Below, piece after piece: positions 34,685 to 43,822 of a DNA stretch of 64,000 bases. The position numbers were made by a program, and so were the translations under genes. The stretch covers positions 248,001 through 312,000 of the forward strand of contig NZ_ALJF01000008.1 of the NCBI RefSeq assembly GCF_000300855.1, written 5' to 3'. Positions within the stretch are counted from its first letter, which is position 1. Every line of letters begins with the position of its first letter. The DNA is from Agrobacterium albertimagni AOL15 (GTDB taxonomy: Bacteria > Pseudomonadota > Alphaproteobacteria > Rhizobiales > Rhizobiaceae). The notes under the pieces were generated by a model. It saw nothing but the letters and a program-made list of their open reading frames with translations. It was not told the DNA's origin and searched no databases.

Positions 34685-36996
34685 CGATGAGTTGCTGCGC
34701 AGCAGGAACCGAAGGTGCACTGGACATGGAGCGGGCAGGGGTCTCCCTGCCGTCGGCTGAAGAGCTGAAGCTCTCCAGCCGCGCTGTTGGACCAGGTCTG
34801 TGGCAGGTCGACATGAGCGTGCCGGCCGTGCATTGCGGCACCTGCATCACGACCGTGGAAGGCGTTCTGAGAGCATTGCCGGAAGTGGAACGTGCGCGCG
34901 TCAATCTCTCGACCAAGCGCGTTTCCGTCGTCTGGAAAGAGGCAGTCGATGGCGTAGAGACCGATCCGGTGAACCTCGCGCGTGCCATTGCGACGACCGG
35001 TTATTCTGCGCATCTTTTCACGGCAGCGGAACAAGCCTCCGATGCCCTGCGCAACCAGTTGATCCGCGCGGTTGCCGTGTCGGGTTTCGCTGCCACGAAC
35101 ATCATGCTGCTCTCGGTGTCGGTCTGGTCGGGTGCGGATGCATCGACACGCGATCTCTTCCACTGGATCTCGGCGATGATCGCGGCCCCGGCGCTAATCT
35201 ATGCCGGCCGCTTCTTCTACGAATGGGCCTGGAATGCGCTGAAACATGGGCGCACCAACATGGATGTGCCAATCGCCATCGGCATCACGCTCTCCTATTT
35301 CGCGTCGCTATGGGAAACCATCCATCACGGCGAACACGCCTATTTCGATGCGACCGCGTCGCTGCTCTTTTTCCTATTGATCGGCCGCACGCTCGATCAC
35401 ATCATGCGTGACAGGGCGCGCTCCGCCATCAGCGGGCTTGCCCGCCTCAATCCGCGTGGCGCTATGGTTCTGTCCGATGATGGCTCGCGGGAGTATCGCG
35501 CCGTCGATGAAATCCGGGTCGGTGATCAGGTGTCCATTGCTGCCGGAGACCGTATCCCGGTCGACTGTGTCGTGGTTGCCGGTGAGAGCGATCTCGATAT
35601 GTCGATCGTCAACGGCGAAAGCGCGCCGGTCTCGGTTCGCCCAGGCTCCGACGTCCAGGCGGGCACGCTCAGCCTGACCGGCTCGCTGACCGTGCGTGCA
35701 ACGGCGACGGCGCAGAACTCCTTCCTCTCCGAAATCATCCATCTCATGGAGGCTGCCGAAGGGGGAAGGGCGCGTTACCGGCGCATTGCCGACCGTGCCG
35801 CGCAGTATTATTCGCCGGCCGTCCATCTTCTTGCCATCAGCTCCTTCATCGCCTGGGGCCTTTATGACGGCGACTGGAAACATGCGATGATGGTCGCGAT
35901 CGCGGTCCTCATCATCACCTGCCCCTGCGCTCTCGGTCTTGCAGTCCCGGTCGTGCAGGTCGTCGCAGCCGGCCGCCTGTTCAAGGCGGGCGTGATGGTC
36001 AAGGACGGTTCTGCCATGGAGCGGCTCGCCGAAATCGAGGCTGTTGCCTTCGACAAGACTGGCACGCTGACGCTGGGGCGCCCGAAGCTCGTTGATGTGG
36101 CGAAGATCGAGCCTGTAAGTTTTGCCGCCGCCGCCGGTCTTGCCGCCCATTCTCGCCATCCGCTGTCGCGGGCGCTCTGGGCTGCCTATGGTGGCCAGCC
36201 GCGCGGCTTCGACACGGTGCGTGAAGTGCCAGGCGCCGGTGTCGAGGCGGAGACGGAAGAGGGCGTCTGGCGTCTCGGCAATCGCCGCTTCGCCTGTGCC
36301 ACGCCGATGGCGACCAGCGAAGATAAACCCTATTCCGAGGTCGTTCTGTCTCTCGACGGCATCGAGCGTGCCACCTTCCTCTTCGAAGATACCCTTCGTC
36401 CGCGGGCCCGCGCCTCGATCGAGACGCTGAGGAAAGACGGTCTCGAGCTCGGCATTCTCTCGGGCGACCGCGCGCCTGTCGTCGCCAAGCTCGCTGCCGA
36501 TCTCGGCATCGACAAGTGGCGGGCAGGGCTTAGCCCACGCGACAAGGCTGAAGCCTGTGCCGAGGCGTCTGCCCGGGGCCGTCTCGTGCTGATGGTCGGT
36601 GACGGCATCAACGATGCCCCGGCGCTCTCGGCAGCGCATGTCTCCATGGCGCCTGCCACTGCCGCCGATGTTGGGCGCCAGGCTGCCGATTTCGTCTTCA
36701 TGCGCGATGGTCTCGAAGCCGTGCCCTTCGCCATCGAGGCCTCGCGCCGGGCCGGGCGCCTGATCCGTGAAAACTTCGCGCTTGCTATCGGCTACAATGT
36801 CATTGCCGTGCCGATCGCGCTGCTCGGCTATGCCACGCCGCTGATTGCCGCAGTCGCCATGTCGACCTCTTCGATCATCGTGGTTGCCAATGCGCTGAGG
36901 CTGAACCGCCTTTCGCTCGATGAGCGGACATTGACCGAGCGTCCGGCCGCTGGGCTCTCGACGGTCGCCTCGGACAATGCGAGGATCGCCGCATGA
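34681..36996 (+). CDS. ccoI: Copper-exporting P1B-type ATPase CcoI (FixI)
   Basis: 771-residue P-type ATPase that moves copper for CuB of the oxidase. It has an N-terminal heavy-metal domain with C52-G-T-C55, eight predicted helices, the transport motif C414-P-C416, the phosphorylation site D458-KTGT and the GDGINDAPAL hinge. The very start has a CC pair (MSCC). Two ATGs, at 34681 and 34687, are possible; the first overlaps the ccoH stop. Confidence 0.95.
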   Translation: MTMSCCAAGTEGALDMERAGVSLPSAEELKLSSRAVGPGLWQVDMSVPAVHCGTCITTVEGVLRALPEVERARVNLSTKRVSVVWKEAVDGVETDPVNLARAIATTGYSAHLFTAAEQASDALRNQLIRAVAVSGFAATNIMLLSVSVWSGADASTRDLFHWISAMIAAPALIYAGRFFYEWAWNALKHGRTNMDVPIAIGITLSYFASLWETIHHGEHAYFDATASLLFFLLIGRTLDHIMRDRARSAISGLARLNPRGAMVLSDDGSREYRAVDEIRVGDQVSIAAGDRIPVDCVVVAGESDLDMSIVNGESAPVSVRPGSDVQAGTLSLTGSLTVRATATAQNSFLSEIIHLMEAAEGGRARYRRIADRAAQYYSPAVHLLAISSFIAWGLYDGDWKHAMMVAIAVLIITCPCALGLAVPVVQVVAAGRLFKAGVMVKDGSAMERLAEIEAVAFDKTGTLTLGRPKLVDVAKIEPVSFAAAAGLAAHSRHPLSRALWAAYGGQPRGFDTVREVPGAGVEAETEEGVWRLGNRRFACATPMATSEDKPYSEVVLSLDGIERATFLFEDTLRPRARASIETLRKDGLELGILSGDRAPVVAKLAADLGIDKWRAGLSPRDKAEACAEASARGRLVLMVGDGINDAPALSAAHVSMAPATAADVGRQAADFVFMRDGLEAVPFAIEASRRAGRLIRENFALAIGYNVIAVPIALLGYATPLIAAVAMSTSSIIVVANALRLNRLSLDERTLTERPAAGLSTVASDNARIAA

Positions 36997-37148
36997 ACAT
37001 GCTGATCTACTTGATCCCGATCGCGCTCTTTCTCGGCGGCCTCGGTCTGTTCGCCTTCCTCTGGTCGCTGAAGAGCGGCCAGTACGAAGACCTCGACGGG
37101 GCGGCCTGGCGGGTGATCTCCGAGAAGGACGATCAGCCGGACGCTTGA
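36993..37148 (+). CDS. ccoS: cbb3 oxidase maturation protein CcoS (FixS)
   Basis: 51-residue protein with a single transmembrane helix (MNMLIYLIPIALFLGGLGLF start) followed by FLWSLKSGQYEDLDGAAWR, the CcoS signature. It is required for cofactor insertion into CcoN. The ATG overlaps the ccoI stop by 4 bases, completing ccoGHIS. A 97-base gap follows before gnd. Confidence 0.93.
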   Translation: MNMLIYLIPIALFLGGLGLFAFLWSLKSGQYEDLDGAAWRVISEKDDQPDA

Positions 37149-37245
37149 TACAGCGTTTACCGAACGGTCAAATTTCAGTCTTGCCGCATCCCTTCGCGAA
37201 TGCGAGAAAGCCCGCATCCATGAAATTGCATGCGGAGGCTTCATC

Positions 37246-38667
37246 GTGCAGCAGGCGGAAATCGGACTGATCGGTCTCGGAGTCATGGGCTCCAATCTGG
37301 CGCTCAACATTGCCGAGAAAGGCAATCGCATCGCGGTCTTCAACCGGACGCCTTCGCGTACGGATGAATTCCTCGGGGAGGCTGGCGGTCTGGCCGGCCA
37401 GATCATCGGTTGTCATACGATCGAAGAGTTCGTTGCCGCCATCCGTCCGCCGCGTCCGATCATCATCATGATCAAGGCCGGCGAGGCCGTCGATCAGCAG
37501 ATGGCGGCGCTTCTGCCGCATCTCGCCAAGAACGACATCATGATCGATGCCGGCAATGCGAATTTCCGCGACACGGTTGCACGCTTCGAGCGGCTCGCCG
37601 GAACCGACGTGACCTTCATCGGCATGGGTGTGTCCGGTGGTGAGGAAGGCGCCCGCCACGGCCCTTCGATCATGGTCGGTGGCACGGAAGAGAGCTGGAA
37701 GCGAGTCGAGCCGGTGCTGACCTCGATAGCCGCCAAGTTCAACGACGAGCCCTGCGTTGCCTGGCTCGGCACCGATGGCGCGGGTCACTTCGTCAAGACG
37801 ATCCACAACGGCATCGAATATGCCGACATGCAGATGATCGCCGAGGTTTACGGCATCCTGCGCGACGGCCTCAACATGTCAGCCACCGAAATCGGCGAGA
37901 TCTTCGGTCAGTGGAATAAGGGCCGCCTCAACTCCTACCTGATCGAGATCACCGAGAAGGTGCTGAAGGCCACCGATCCCGAAACCGGCAGGCCGATGGT
38001 CGACGTCATCGTCGATGCCGCCGGCCAGAAGGGCACCGGCAAGTGGTCTGCCATTGAGGCTCAGAACCTCGCGGTCGCCGCATCGGGCATCGAAGCTGCC
38101 GTCTCGGGCCGTGTGCTGTCGTCGCTGCGCGAAGAGCGCATCGCCGCTGAAAAGCTCTTCGGCCTGCCGGCGCTCGCCGAGGCGCCCAAGGACAAGGCTG
38201 CCTTCATTGCCGACCTCGAAAATGCGCTTCTCGCCGCCAAGATCGCTGCCTACGCGCAGGGCTTTGCCGTGATGTCTTCGGCCTCGGAAGAGTTCAACTG
38301 GTCGCTGCCCATGCCGACGATCGCCAAGATCTGGCGCGCCGGCTGCATCATCCGCTCGCAGTTCCTCGACGAGATCACCTCGGCCTTCACTAGGGATCCT
38401 GATGTGGCGAACCTCGTCGTAACGCCCGCCTTTGCCGCGATGGTCAAGGAAACCGACGCGGCGCTGCGCCGCGTCGTGGCCCATGCAGCACTCTCCGGCC
38501 TGCCGGTCCCGGCTCTGTCTTCGGCGCTTTCGTACTTCGACACCTATCGTCGCGGTCGCGGCACCGCGAACCTCATCCAGGCGCAGCGCGATTTCTTCGG
38601 TGCGCATGGCTTCGATCGTCTCGACGGCAAGGACGTGCATCACGGTCCCTGGGCCGGCCAGTTCTGA
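37246..38667 (+). CDS. gnd: 6-phosphogluconate dehydrogenase, decarboxylating
   Basis: 473-residue pentose-phosphate enzyme oxidising 6-phosphogluconate to ribulose 5-phosphate with NADP. The nucleotide loop is GLIGLGVMGSNLALN with R at the expected NADP-selecting site (FNRTPSR); GVSGGEEGARHGPSIMVGG and the catalytic KTIHNGIEY/Lys region are intact, and length is normal. The GTG start is chosen for the GGAGG 7 bases upstream. A strong terminator follows. Confidence 0.95.
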   Translation: MQQAEIGLIGLGVMGSNLALNIAEKGNRIAVFNRTPSRTDEFLGEAGGLAGQIIGCHTIEEFVAAIRPPRPIIIMIKAGEAVDQQMAALLPHLAKNDIMIDAGNANFRDTVARFERLAGTDVTFIGMGVSGGEEGARHGPSIMVGGTEESWKRVEPVLTSIAAKFNDEPCVAWLGTDGAGHFVKTIHNGIEYADMQMIAEVYGILRDGLNMSATEIGEIFGQWNKGRLNSYLIEITEKVLKATDPETGRPMVDVIVDAAGQKGTGKWSAIEAQNLAVAASGIEAAVSGRVLSSLREERIAAEKLFGLPALAEAPKDKAAFIADLENALLAAKIAAYAQGFAVMSSASEEFNWSLPMPTIAKIWRAGCIIRSQFLDEITSAFTRDPDVANLVVTPAFAAMVKETDAALRRVVAHAALSGLPVPALSSALSYFDTYRRGRGTANLIQAQRDFFGAHGFDRLDGKDVHHGPWAGQF

Positions 38668-38692
38668 GCGATCCCGCACCGATATGCAGTTC

Positions 38693-38728
38693 GAGGCCCG
38701 ATATCCCGCGATGTCGGGCCTCTTTTTC
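38693..38728 (+). terminator. Rho-independent terminator after gnd
   Basis: A 9-base stem (GAGGCCCGA pairing with TCGGGCCTC) encloses a 12-base loop and is followed by TTTTTC. It lies 26 bases after the gnd stop. Confidence 0.9.
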
Positions 38729-38742
38729 ATTGGAGGCAGACC

Positions 38743-39594
38743 ATGACAGACAGGCTTACCCTTCTCGGAACCAAAGGCGGCCCCGCGATCCGTCCCGGCG
38801 GGCCCAATCCGACATCGATGCTGCTTGACCTGTCCGGACGCCGGATCGTCATCGATTGCGGGCTTGGTGTGTCGAGGGGACTGGCCGAGACGGGCATGTC
38901 GCTCAAGGAGCTCGATCTCATCTTCATCACCCATCTGCATTCCGACCATGTGCTCGAGCTGGGGCCGCTCATCCACACGGCCTGGACAACGGGGCTCGAT
39001 CACGCCGTCACCGTCCATGGTCCTGAAGGCACACGCGCCGTCTGGGCTGGCTTCCTCGCCTCGCTCGTCTATGACATCGAAATACGGATCGCCGACGAGG
39101 GACGTCCTGATCTCGCAGAGCTGGTCACAGTCGTCGAATATGGTCCGGGTGAGATCTTCCGGGACGGCGATCTGTTGGTCGAAGCCTTGCGTGTCGATCA
39201 TCCGCCAGTGACGGATTGTTTTGCGCTGAAATTTTCGGGCACCGGCCACACGATCGTCTTTTCCGCCGATACCGCGCCGTTCCCGCCGCTCGTCGACTTT
39301 GCCCGCGGAGCTGACATTCTCGTGCATGAGGCAATGTTGCCGGAGGGGCTGGAGAGCATCGTCAGACGAACCGGAAACGGTGCGCGACTGCGCGAACATC
39401 TCGTCGCCTCGCACAGTTTCGCGGCGGACGCGGCTCAGATTGCAATGCAGGCTGGCGTCGGCATGCTCGTCCTCAATCATCTCATTCCGGCCGATGATCC
39501 CGCCTTTAGCGAGGACCACTGGCGGGCGGCCGTCGCGCCGCATTGGAGCGGGCCGCTGGTGATTGGCTGCGATGGCCTCGCGATTGCGTTGTGA
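38743..39594 (+). CDS. MBL-fold metallohydrolase, RNase Z-like
   Basis: 283-residue metallo-beta-lactamase-fold protein. The zinc motif is THLHSDHVLELGPL near residue 64 with later DTAPF and HEAML ligands, a pattern closest to the RNase Z/arylsulfatase-like branch. There is no exosite arm typical of tRNA 3'-endonuclease RNase Z, so the substrate may be a small molecule. It starts 15 bases after the gnd terminator and stands alone. Confidence 0.82.
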   Translation: MTDRLTLLGTKGGPAIRPGGPNPTSMLLDLSGRRIVIDCGLGVSRGLAETGMSLKELDLIFITHLHSDHVLELGPLIHTAWTTGLDHAVTVHGPEGTRAVWAGFLASLVYDIEIRIADEGRPDLAELVTVVEYGPGEIFRDGDLLVEALRVDHPPVTDCFALKFSGTGHTIVFSADTAPFPPLVDFARGADILVHEAMLPEGLESIVRRTGNGARLREHLVASHSFAADAAQIAMQAGVGMLVLNHLIPADDPAFSEDHWRAAVAPHWSGPLVIGCDGLAIAL

Positions 39595-39713
39595 ATGAAG
39601 GCGAATGCCCGTCGATTTCGCTAAAATCCTATGCTTTCGTTTACCTTGGAGTTAACGCCTGTCGCCTAGCGTGCCGGTGCGGTTAACGAGCCCGCGCATA
39701 TGTCAGGCGATTC

Positions 39714-40892
39714 ATGATGGTATCCGTTAATTTCTCCACGCTGGCGATCGGTGCATTTGCAATTCTGGTGGTCTTTGCCGTGCTTTATGCGCGGCATTGG
39801 CGCGAGGAGCCGAAGCGAAGCGAATTCCTCCTGTTCGCCGCGGCCTCGGGCCTTGCTGCGCTTGGCGCATTGCTTTCGGCCTTCTCGGAAGGCGGCCCTG
39901 GGCTGATCATGGTCGTTCTCGCCCAGACGCTCGTGCTTTCGGGCGCTGCACTTGCCTGGCAGGGCGTGCGGGCCTTCGATCACCGGGCAGTCGATCTGAA
40001 GCTCGCGGCCGCCGGGCCGATCGCCTTTTTCCTGCTCGCGGTATCGGCGCCTCTTCTGCAGGAAGACGTCACGGCCCGTTTCCTGGTCGCCGCTGCTGTC
40101 GGTGCGATCTATACCGGGCTTGCGGCCTGGGAACTCAGGGTTTCCGAGTTCGAAGAGCGGCTTTCCAACCGTCCCTTTGCCTATCTCTGGTTTGCTGCTC
40201 TCGCCGTCGTTCTGCTGAGCGCAGTGGTCGCAGCCTATCTCCGGCCGCTCGATGCCCTCAATACTGCTGGCTCGACGCCTCTCTGGCTGACCGTCGTGGT
40301 CTTTGCGGTCTTCCTGCACGTCGTGATCGCGCCGCTCTGGATCTTCCTGCTGGTGCGCGACCGCCTGCTGGTGGAGCACCGCTGGTCGGCTGCGACCGAC
40401 ACGCTGACCGGCCTTGCCAACCGCTTCACCTTCCTCGACATGCTGCAGACGCTTTCGACCAAGGTGCGCGGCGAGGGGGCCTTCCTCTATGTCGACGTCG
40501 ACCACGTCAAGCGAATCAACGACCAATACGGGCATTCTGGCGGTGACGAGGTCCTGAAGACCTGCGCGGAGCTCATCCTTCGCGAACTGCCCGAACATGC
40601 CTTGCTCGGCCGTCTGGCGGGTGCGGAGTTTGCGGCCTATGTGCCCTTCTGCAAGGTCGAGGATGCCGAGAAGCTCGGCCATATCATCCATGACAGTGTG
40701 GAGCAGCAGATGTTCTTCCTCGGCGGAGAACTGGTGCCGGTGACGGTCAGCGTCGGCGTCGCCCATGGCGCCATGCAGGTGACGGCAGACGAGCTCTTGA
40801 AGCGGGCGGACGCGGCTCTGCACACCGCCAAGGTCAACGGCCGCAACTCCGTCGTGGTCTGGGACGACGGCCAGCGTCCTTCCTACGCCTGA
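39714..40892 (+). CDS. Seven-helix membrane protein with degenerate GGDEF domain
   Basis: 392-residue protein with about seven hydrophobic helices in residues 7-220 and a C-terminal GGDEF-type domain. The domain start (TDTLTGLANRFTFLD) and the DVDHVKRINDQYGHSGGDE segment are conserved, but the active-site loop reads A302-G-A-E-F306 in place of GGDEF. Diguanylate cyclase activity is therefore doubtful; it may bind GTP or c-di-GMP, or act as a membrane sensor without synthesis. No EAL domain follows. The first of two adjacent ATGs is given. Confidence 0.82.
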   Translation: MMVSVNFSTLAIGAFAILVVFAVLYARHWREEPKRSEFLLFAAASGLAALGALLSAFSEGGPGLIMVVLAQTLVLSGAALAWQGVRAFDHRAVDLKLAAAGPIAFFLLAVSAPLLQEDVTARFLVAAAVGAIYTGLAAWELRVSEFEERLSNRPFAYLWFAALAVVLLSAVVAAYLRPLDALNTAGSTPLWLTVVVFAVFLHVVIAPLWIFLLVRDRLLVEHRWSAATDTLTGLANRFTFLDMLQTLSTKVRGEGAFLYVDVDHVKRINDQYGHSGGDEVLKTCAELILRELPEHALLGRLAGAEFAAYVPFCKVEDAEKLGHIIHDSVEQQMFFLGGELVPVTVSVGVAHGAMQVTADELLKRADAALHTAKVNGRNSVVVWDDGQRPSYA

Positions 40893-40933
40893 ATCTCGCC
40901 CGCGTCGGGGACCGGCGCCCGTCGCTTCTTTCG

Positions 40934-41971
40934 TTAGGACTGCTCCCAGCGCGGCTCGGTGATGCTTTGCAGTAGCCCTGGATCGACGCCGTCGATCCTG
41001 GCGATCACCGCCTTGGCGAGCTCTCGGCCCGATTGCCGGACATCCTCATAGACGGCGATGATGTCGGGGCGAATCCAGTTCAGGATCGGCGTGCCCTGTT
41101 TGGCAACCAGGTCGATTTCAACGCCGACCCGCTTGCCTGCCGCTTCGATCCCGGCATTGGCAGCTATGGCGGCGCTGCCGGAGGAAGAGATCAGGCCGTC
41201 CGGCGCATCCGGTCCTCGCATCAGGTCTTCGACAGCCGCGCGGATCTGCCCCAGCGAAGCGTCGATGTTGATGTGTAGCGGCACTTCTTCAGCACCGAAT
41301 GCCTTCAGGCCGCGCATGAAGCCGTCGAACGTATGCTGATAATAGGTCAGCTTGCTTGGTGGTGGCAGAAGCGCGATGCGCTTGCGGCCGCGCTTCACCA
41401 GCCGTTCGACTGCTTCATAGGCGAAAGTTTCGTTGTCGAAGTCGTGATAGGGGTGCTCGATGCCCATGGCGGTACGGCCGTGGGTCGCAAAGGGCATGTT
41501 CTGCTCGGTGAGAAGCCGCACCCGTGCGTCATCCGGTTCCGTGCGCGAAATGATCACGCCATCGGCCGAACCGGTCTCCAGGATGTAGCGCACCGGCAGC
41601 ATCGGATCCTTGGTATGGGCATGCGGCGTCACCACGATATGATAGGGCGTGCCGGAAAGAACTTCGGATATGCCGACCACCATCTGGTTGGAAAAGCCCA
41701 GGATTTCCTCATCGATACCGAGCACCAGCGCGATCACATTGGTCTTGCCGGTTCTGAGGCGCACGCCTGCGCGGTTCGGCTGGTAGCCAAGCTGTCGTGC
41801 GACCATGCGCACCCGTTCCTTGGTCTCAGCACCGATATCAGGCGCATCTTTCAAGGCGCGAGACACCGTTGTGATGCCGAGGCCGGTCATGAAGGCGATC
41901 GTCTTGAGCGTCGGTCGCTCCTTTGTCGCCACTGGGCGGTCCATGAGGCCGCCCCCTTGCTGATCTGTCAT
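40934..41971 (-). CDS. LacI-family transcriptional regulator of the sugar locus
   Basis: 345-residue LacI/GalR regulator. The N-terminal HTH is [20 protein letters not shown] with hinge residues [17 protein letters not shown], then a periplasmic-binding-protein-like effector domain. It faces a carbohydrate ABC operon 449 bases away and very probably represses it until a sugar binds. The start at 41971 (MTDQQGGG) is chosen; the open frame reaches 42130 but runs through the regulatory region. Operator-like sites lie in the intergenic region (see 41972-42420). The effector is unknown. Confidence 0.9.
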   Translation of the reverse strand: MTDQQGGGLMDRPVATKERPTLKTIAFMTGLGITTVSRALKDAPDIGAETKERVRMVARQLGYQPNRAGVRLRTGKTNVIALVLGIDEEILGFSNQMVVGISEVLSGTPYHIVVTPHAHTKDPMLPVRYILETGSADGVIISRTEPDDARVRLLTEQNMPFATHGRTAMGIEHPYHDFDNETFAYEAVERLVKRGRKRIALLPPPSKLTYYQHTFDGFMRGLKAFGAEEVPLHINIDASLGQIRAAVEDLMRGPDAPDGLISSSGSAAIAANAGIEAAGKRVGVEIDLVAKQGTPILNWIRPDIIAVYEDVRQSGRELAKAVIARIDGVDPGLLQSITEPRWEQS

Positions 41972-42070
41972 GTCGTCCCCGCCACTCGCGCAAGCCACGC
42001 TTATAGTTGGCTTTTTCCTGCCTGCAAACCTGGAGACCGGCACCTCCTCCCGGTGCGGTGAAGGAAAAAT

Positions 42071-42082
42071 CTGAAACGATAC
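42071..42082 (+). promoter_or_regulatory. Candidate LacI operator, site 1
   Basis: CTGAAACGATAC, identical over 12 bases to site 2 at 42235. It lies 100 bases upstream of the LacI start, so it may mediate autoregulation. Confidence 0.5.
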
Positions 42083-42234
42083 AGTCGATTTGTCGAGCCC
42101 TTTTCCATGCTGCACCGCAAAGCAACACAACCGATGCGGGAGCTGGTAATTTACCCCTGTTTTCGTGACCTATGGAAACGTCCGTGGACGCCTGTGCAGC
42201 AATTCATTCCTGGTTTTCCGGCAATTCATTGGAA

Positions 42235-42246
42235 CTGAAACGATAC
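42235..42246 (+). promoter_or_regulatory. Candidate LacI operator, site 2
   Basis: CTGAAACGATAC, an exact copy of site 1, 175 bases before the ABC operon start. Confidence 0.5.
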
Positions 42247-42277
42247 TTCTCATGCTGCTGCGCAATATAAAACTCAA

Positions 42278-42291
42278 CCAAAGCGTTTTGG
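42278..42291. promoter_or_regulatory. CG-centred palindrome, candidate operator
   Basis: CCAAAGCGTTTTGG, arms CCAAA and TTTGG around GCGT; a typical length and centre for a LacI-family operator, 130 bases before the operon start. Confidence 0.45.
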
Positions 42292-42395
42292 ATGCGGAGC
42301 GTGAATTGCACGCCTGCGCTGAAATTTGGATGTAATGGAAAATTTACAATCCGAAAGGTTGCGCTCCAAAAATCTTTGACATAAGTTTTTCCGGC

Positions 42396-42405
42396 AACGT
42401 TTCAG
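42396..42405 (-). promoter_or_regulatory. Candidate LacI operator, site 3 (inverted)
   Basis: On the minus strand this reads CTGAAACGTT, the same half-site as sites 1 and 2. It ends 15 bases before the ABC substrate-binding gene, where bound repressor could block initiation. Confidence 0.45.
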
Positions 42406-42420
42406 TGAGGGAGGAGACTC

Positions 42421-43656
42421 ATGAATTTTCGTAGCTTTGCGGCAGCTTTGGCCGCTACCGTCGCCATGCCGTTTTCGGCAGCGCAGGCAACTGATCTCGA
42501 AGTAACCCATTGGTGGACGTCCGGCGGTGAAGCCGCGGCGGTCGCTGAACTCGCCAAGGCTTTTGATGCCACCGGCAACAAGTGGGTCGACGGCGCTATC
42601 GCCGGTTCCGGCGGCACCGCACGCCCCATCATGATCAGCCGCATCACCGGCGGCGATCCGATGGGAGCCACGCAGTTCAACCATGGCCGCCAGGCCGAGG
42701 AACTGGCTGAAGCCGGTCTGATGAAGGATCTGACGGCTGTCGCCGAAAAGGAAGGCTGGAAGGATATCATCAAGCCGGCAAGCCTGCTTGAAAGCTGCAC
42801 GATCGACGGCAAGATCTATTGCGCCCCGGTCAACATCCATTCCTGGCAGTGGCTGTGGCTGTCCAATGCTGCCTTCGAGCAGGCCGGCGTTGCTGTCCCG
42901 GCCAACTGGGACGAATTCGTCGCAGCAGCACCTGCGCTTGAAGCCAAGGGCATCATTCCGCTCGCCGTCGGTGGTCAGCCGTGGCAGTCTGCCGGTGCCT
43001 TCGACGTGCTGATGGTCGCCATCGCCGGCAAGGAGACCTTCGAGAAGGTGTTCAAGGACAAGGATGCGGACGTCGCAGCCGGCCCCGAGATCGCCAAGGT
43101 CTTCAAGGCCGCCGACGATGCCCGCCGCATGTCCAAGGGTTCCAACGTTCAGGACTGGAACCAGGCCACCAATCTGGTCATCACCGGCAAGGCCGGTGGT
43201 CAGATCATGGGTGACTGGGCGCAGGGTGAGTTCGCACTCGCCGGTCAGGTTGCGGGCCAGGACTACACCTGCCTTCCGGGCCTCGGCGTGAACGAGATCA
43301 TCTCCACCGGTGGTGACGCCTTCTACTTCCCCGTCATCAACGATGAAGCGAAGTCTGCAGCGCAGGACGTTCTCGCAGCCACCCTGGTTGCGCCTGCAAC
43401 GCAAGTCGCTTTCAACCTGAAAAAGGGTTCGCTGCCGGTTCGCGGTGACGTCGATCTCGCTGCTGCCAACGACTGCATGAAGAAGGGCCTCGACATTCTC
43501 GCCAAGGGCAATGTCATTCAGGGCACCGACCAGCTGCTTTCGGCCGACAGCCAGAAGCAGAAGGAAGACCTCTTCTCCGAGTTCTTCGCCAATCCGTCCA
43601 TGACCGTCGAAGATGCGCAGAAGCGCTTCGCCGACATCATCGCTTCCGCTGACTAA
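42421..43656 (+). CDS. Carbohydrate ABC transporter substrate-binding protein
   Basis: 411-residue periplasmic protein with an N-terminal signal peptide (MNFRSFAAALAATVAMPFSA, cleaved near AQA-TD). It belongs to the family 1 (MalE-like) group; segments such as THWWTSGGEAAAVAELAKAF and GGTARPIMISRITGGDPMG resemble glucose/mannose-type binders of proteobacteria. It captures the sugar for the two permeases and ATPase encoded downstream. A strong hairpin follows its stop and may raise its mRNA level over the membrane subunits. The ligand is not determinable; the linked hydrolases suggest a beta-linked oligosaccharide. Confidence 0.92.
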   Translation: MNFRSFAAALAATVAMPFSAAQATDLEVTHWWTSGGEAAAVAELAKAFDATGNKWVDGAIAGSGGTARPIMISRITGGDPMGATQFNHGRQAEELAEAGLMKDLTAVAEKEGWKDIIKPASLLESCTIDGKIYCAPVNIHSWQWLWLSNAAFEQAGVAVPANWDEFVAAAPALEAKGIIPLAVGGQPWQSAGAFDVLMVAIAGKETFEKVFKDKDADVAAGPEIAKVFKAADDARRMSKGSNVQDWNQATNLVITGKAGGQIMGDWAQGEFALAGQVAGQDYTCLPGLGVNEIISTGGDAFYFPVINDEAKSAAQDVLAATLVAPATQVAFNLKKGSLPVRGDVDLAAANDCMKKGLDILAKGNVIQGTDQLLSADSQKQKEDLFSEFFANPSMTVEDAQKRFADIIASAD

Positions 43657-43668
43657 TCGCGGGTGACC

Positions 43669-43698
43669 TGTCCAGCCAGGGGTGACCCTGGCTGGACA
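43669..43698 (+). repeat. Stem-loop after the substrate-binding gene
   Basis: Perfect 12-base arms (TGTCCAGCCAGG and its complement) enclose a 6-base loop, 13 bases after the stop. There is no immediate T-run, so it more likely protects the upstream mRNA 3' end or attenuates than fully terminates, a common device to make more binding protein than permease. Confidence 0.75.
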
Positions 43699-43822
43699 TA
43701 GGCCATTTTTGAACCGGGGTAGGGCGTCATGCCCGTGTGCCGGCTGCGTGCGGGAAGCGTGTGCGTTTCAGCGTGACGGCCTTGGTACGAGCACCCGTGT
43801 CCAGGACGAGGAGGACTGACCC

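Larger units (their letters stand above)
41972..42420. promoter_or_regulatory. Divergent regulatory region of the sugar operon
   Basis: 449 bases without a gene, AT-richer than the flanks, between the LacI gene and the ABC substrate-binding gene. It holds three copies of a CTGAAACG-type half-site, one CCAAAGCGTTTTGG palindrome and a GGAAACGTCC at 42175-42184, all of the CG-centred type favoured by LacI proteins. The ABC gene has a strong AGGGAGGAG ribosome site at 42409-42417. No hairpin with a T-run was found. Confidence 0.65.

Noticed and set aside
29026..37148. Nitrogen-fixation or symbiosis island
   Set aside because: cco/fix oxidase genes occur in many non-symbiotic rhizobia; no nif, nod or mobility genes are in the window.
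37879..39543. 554-codon minus-strand frame across gnd and the MBL gene
   Set aside because: Runs through the gnd terminator and two well-supported genes.
42376..42381. TTGACA as -35 of the sugar operon
   Set aside because: Only 40 bases from the ATG with no -10 hexamer at the right distance; it would leave no leader for the ribosome site.
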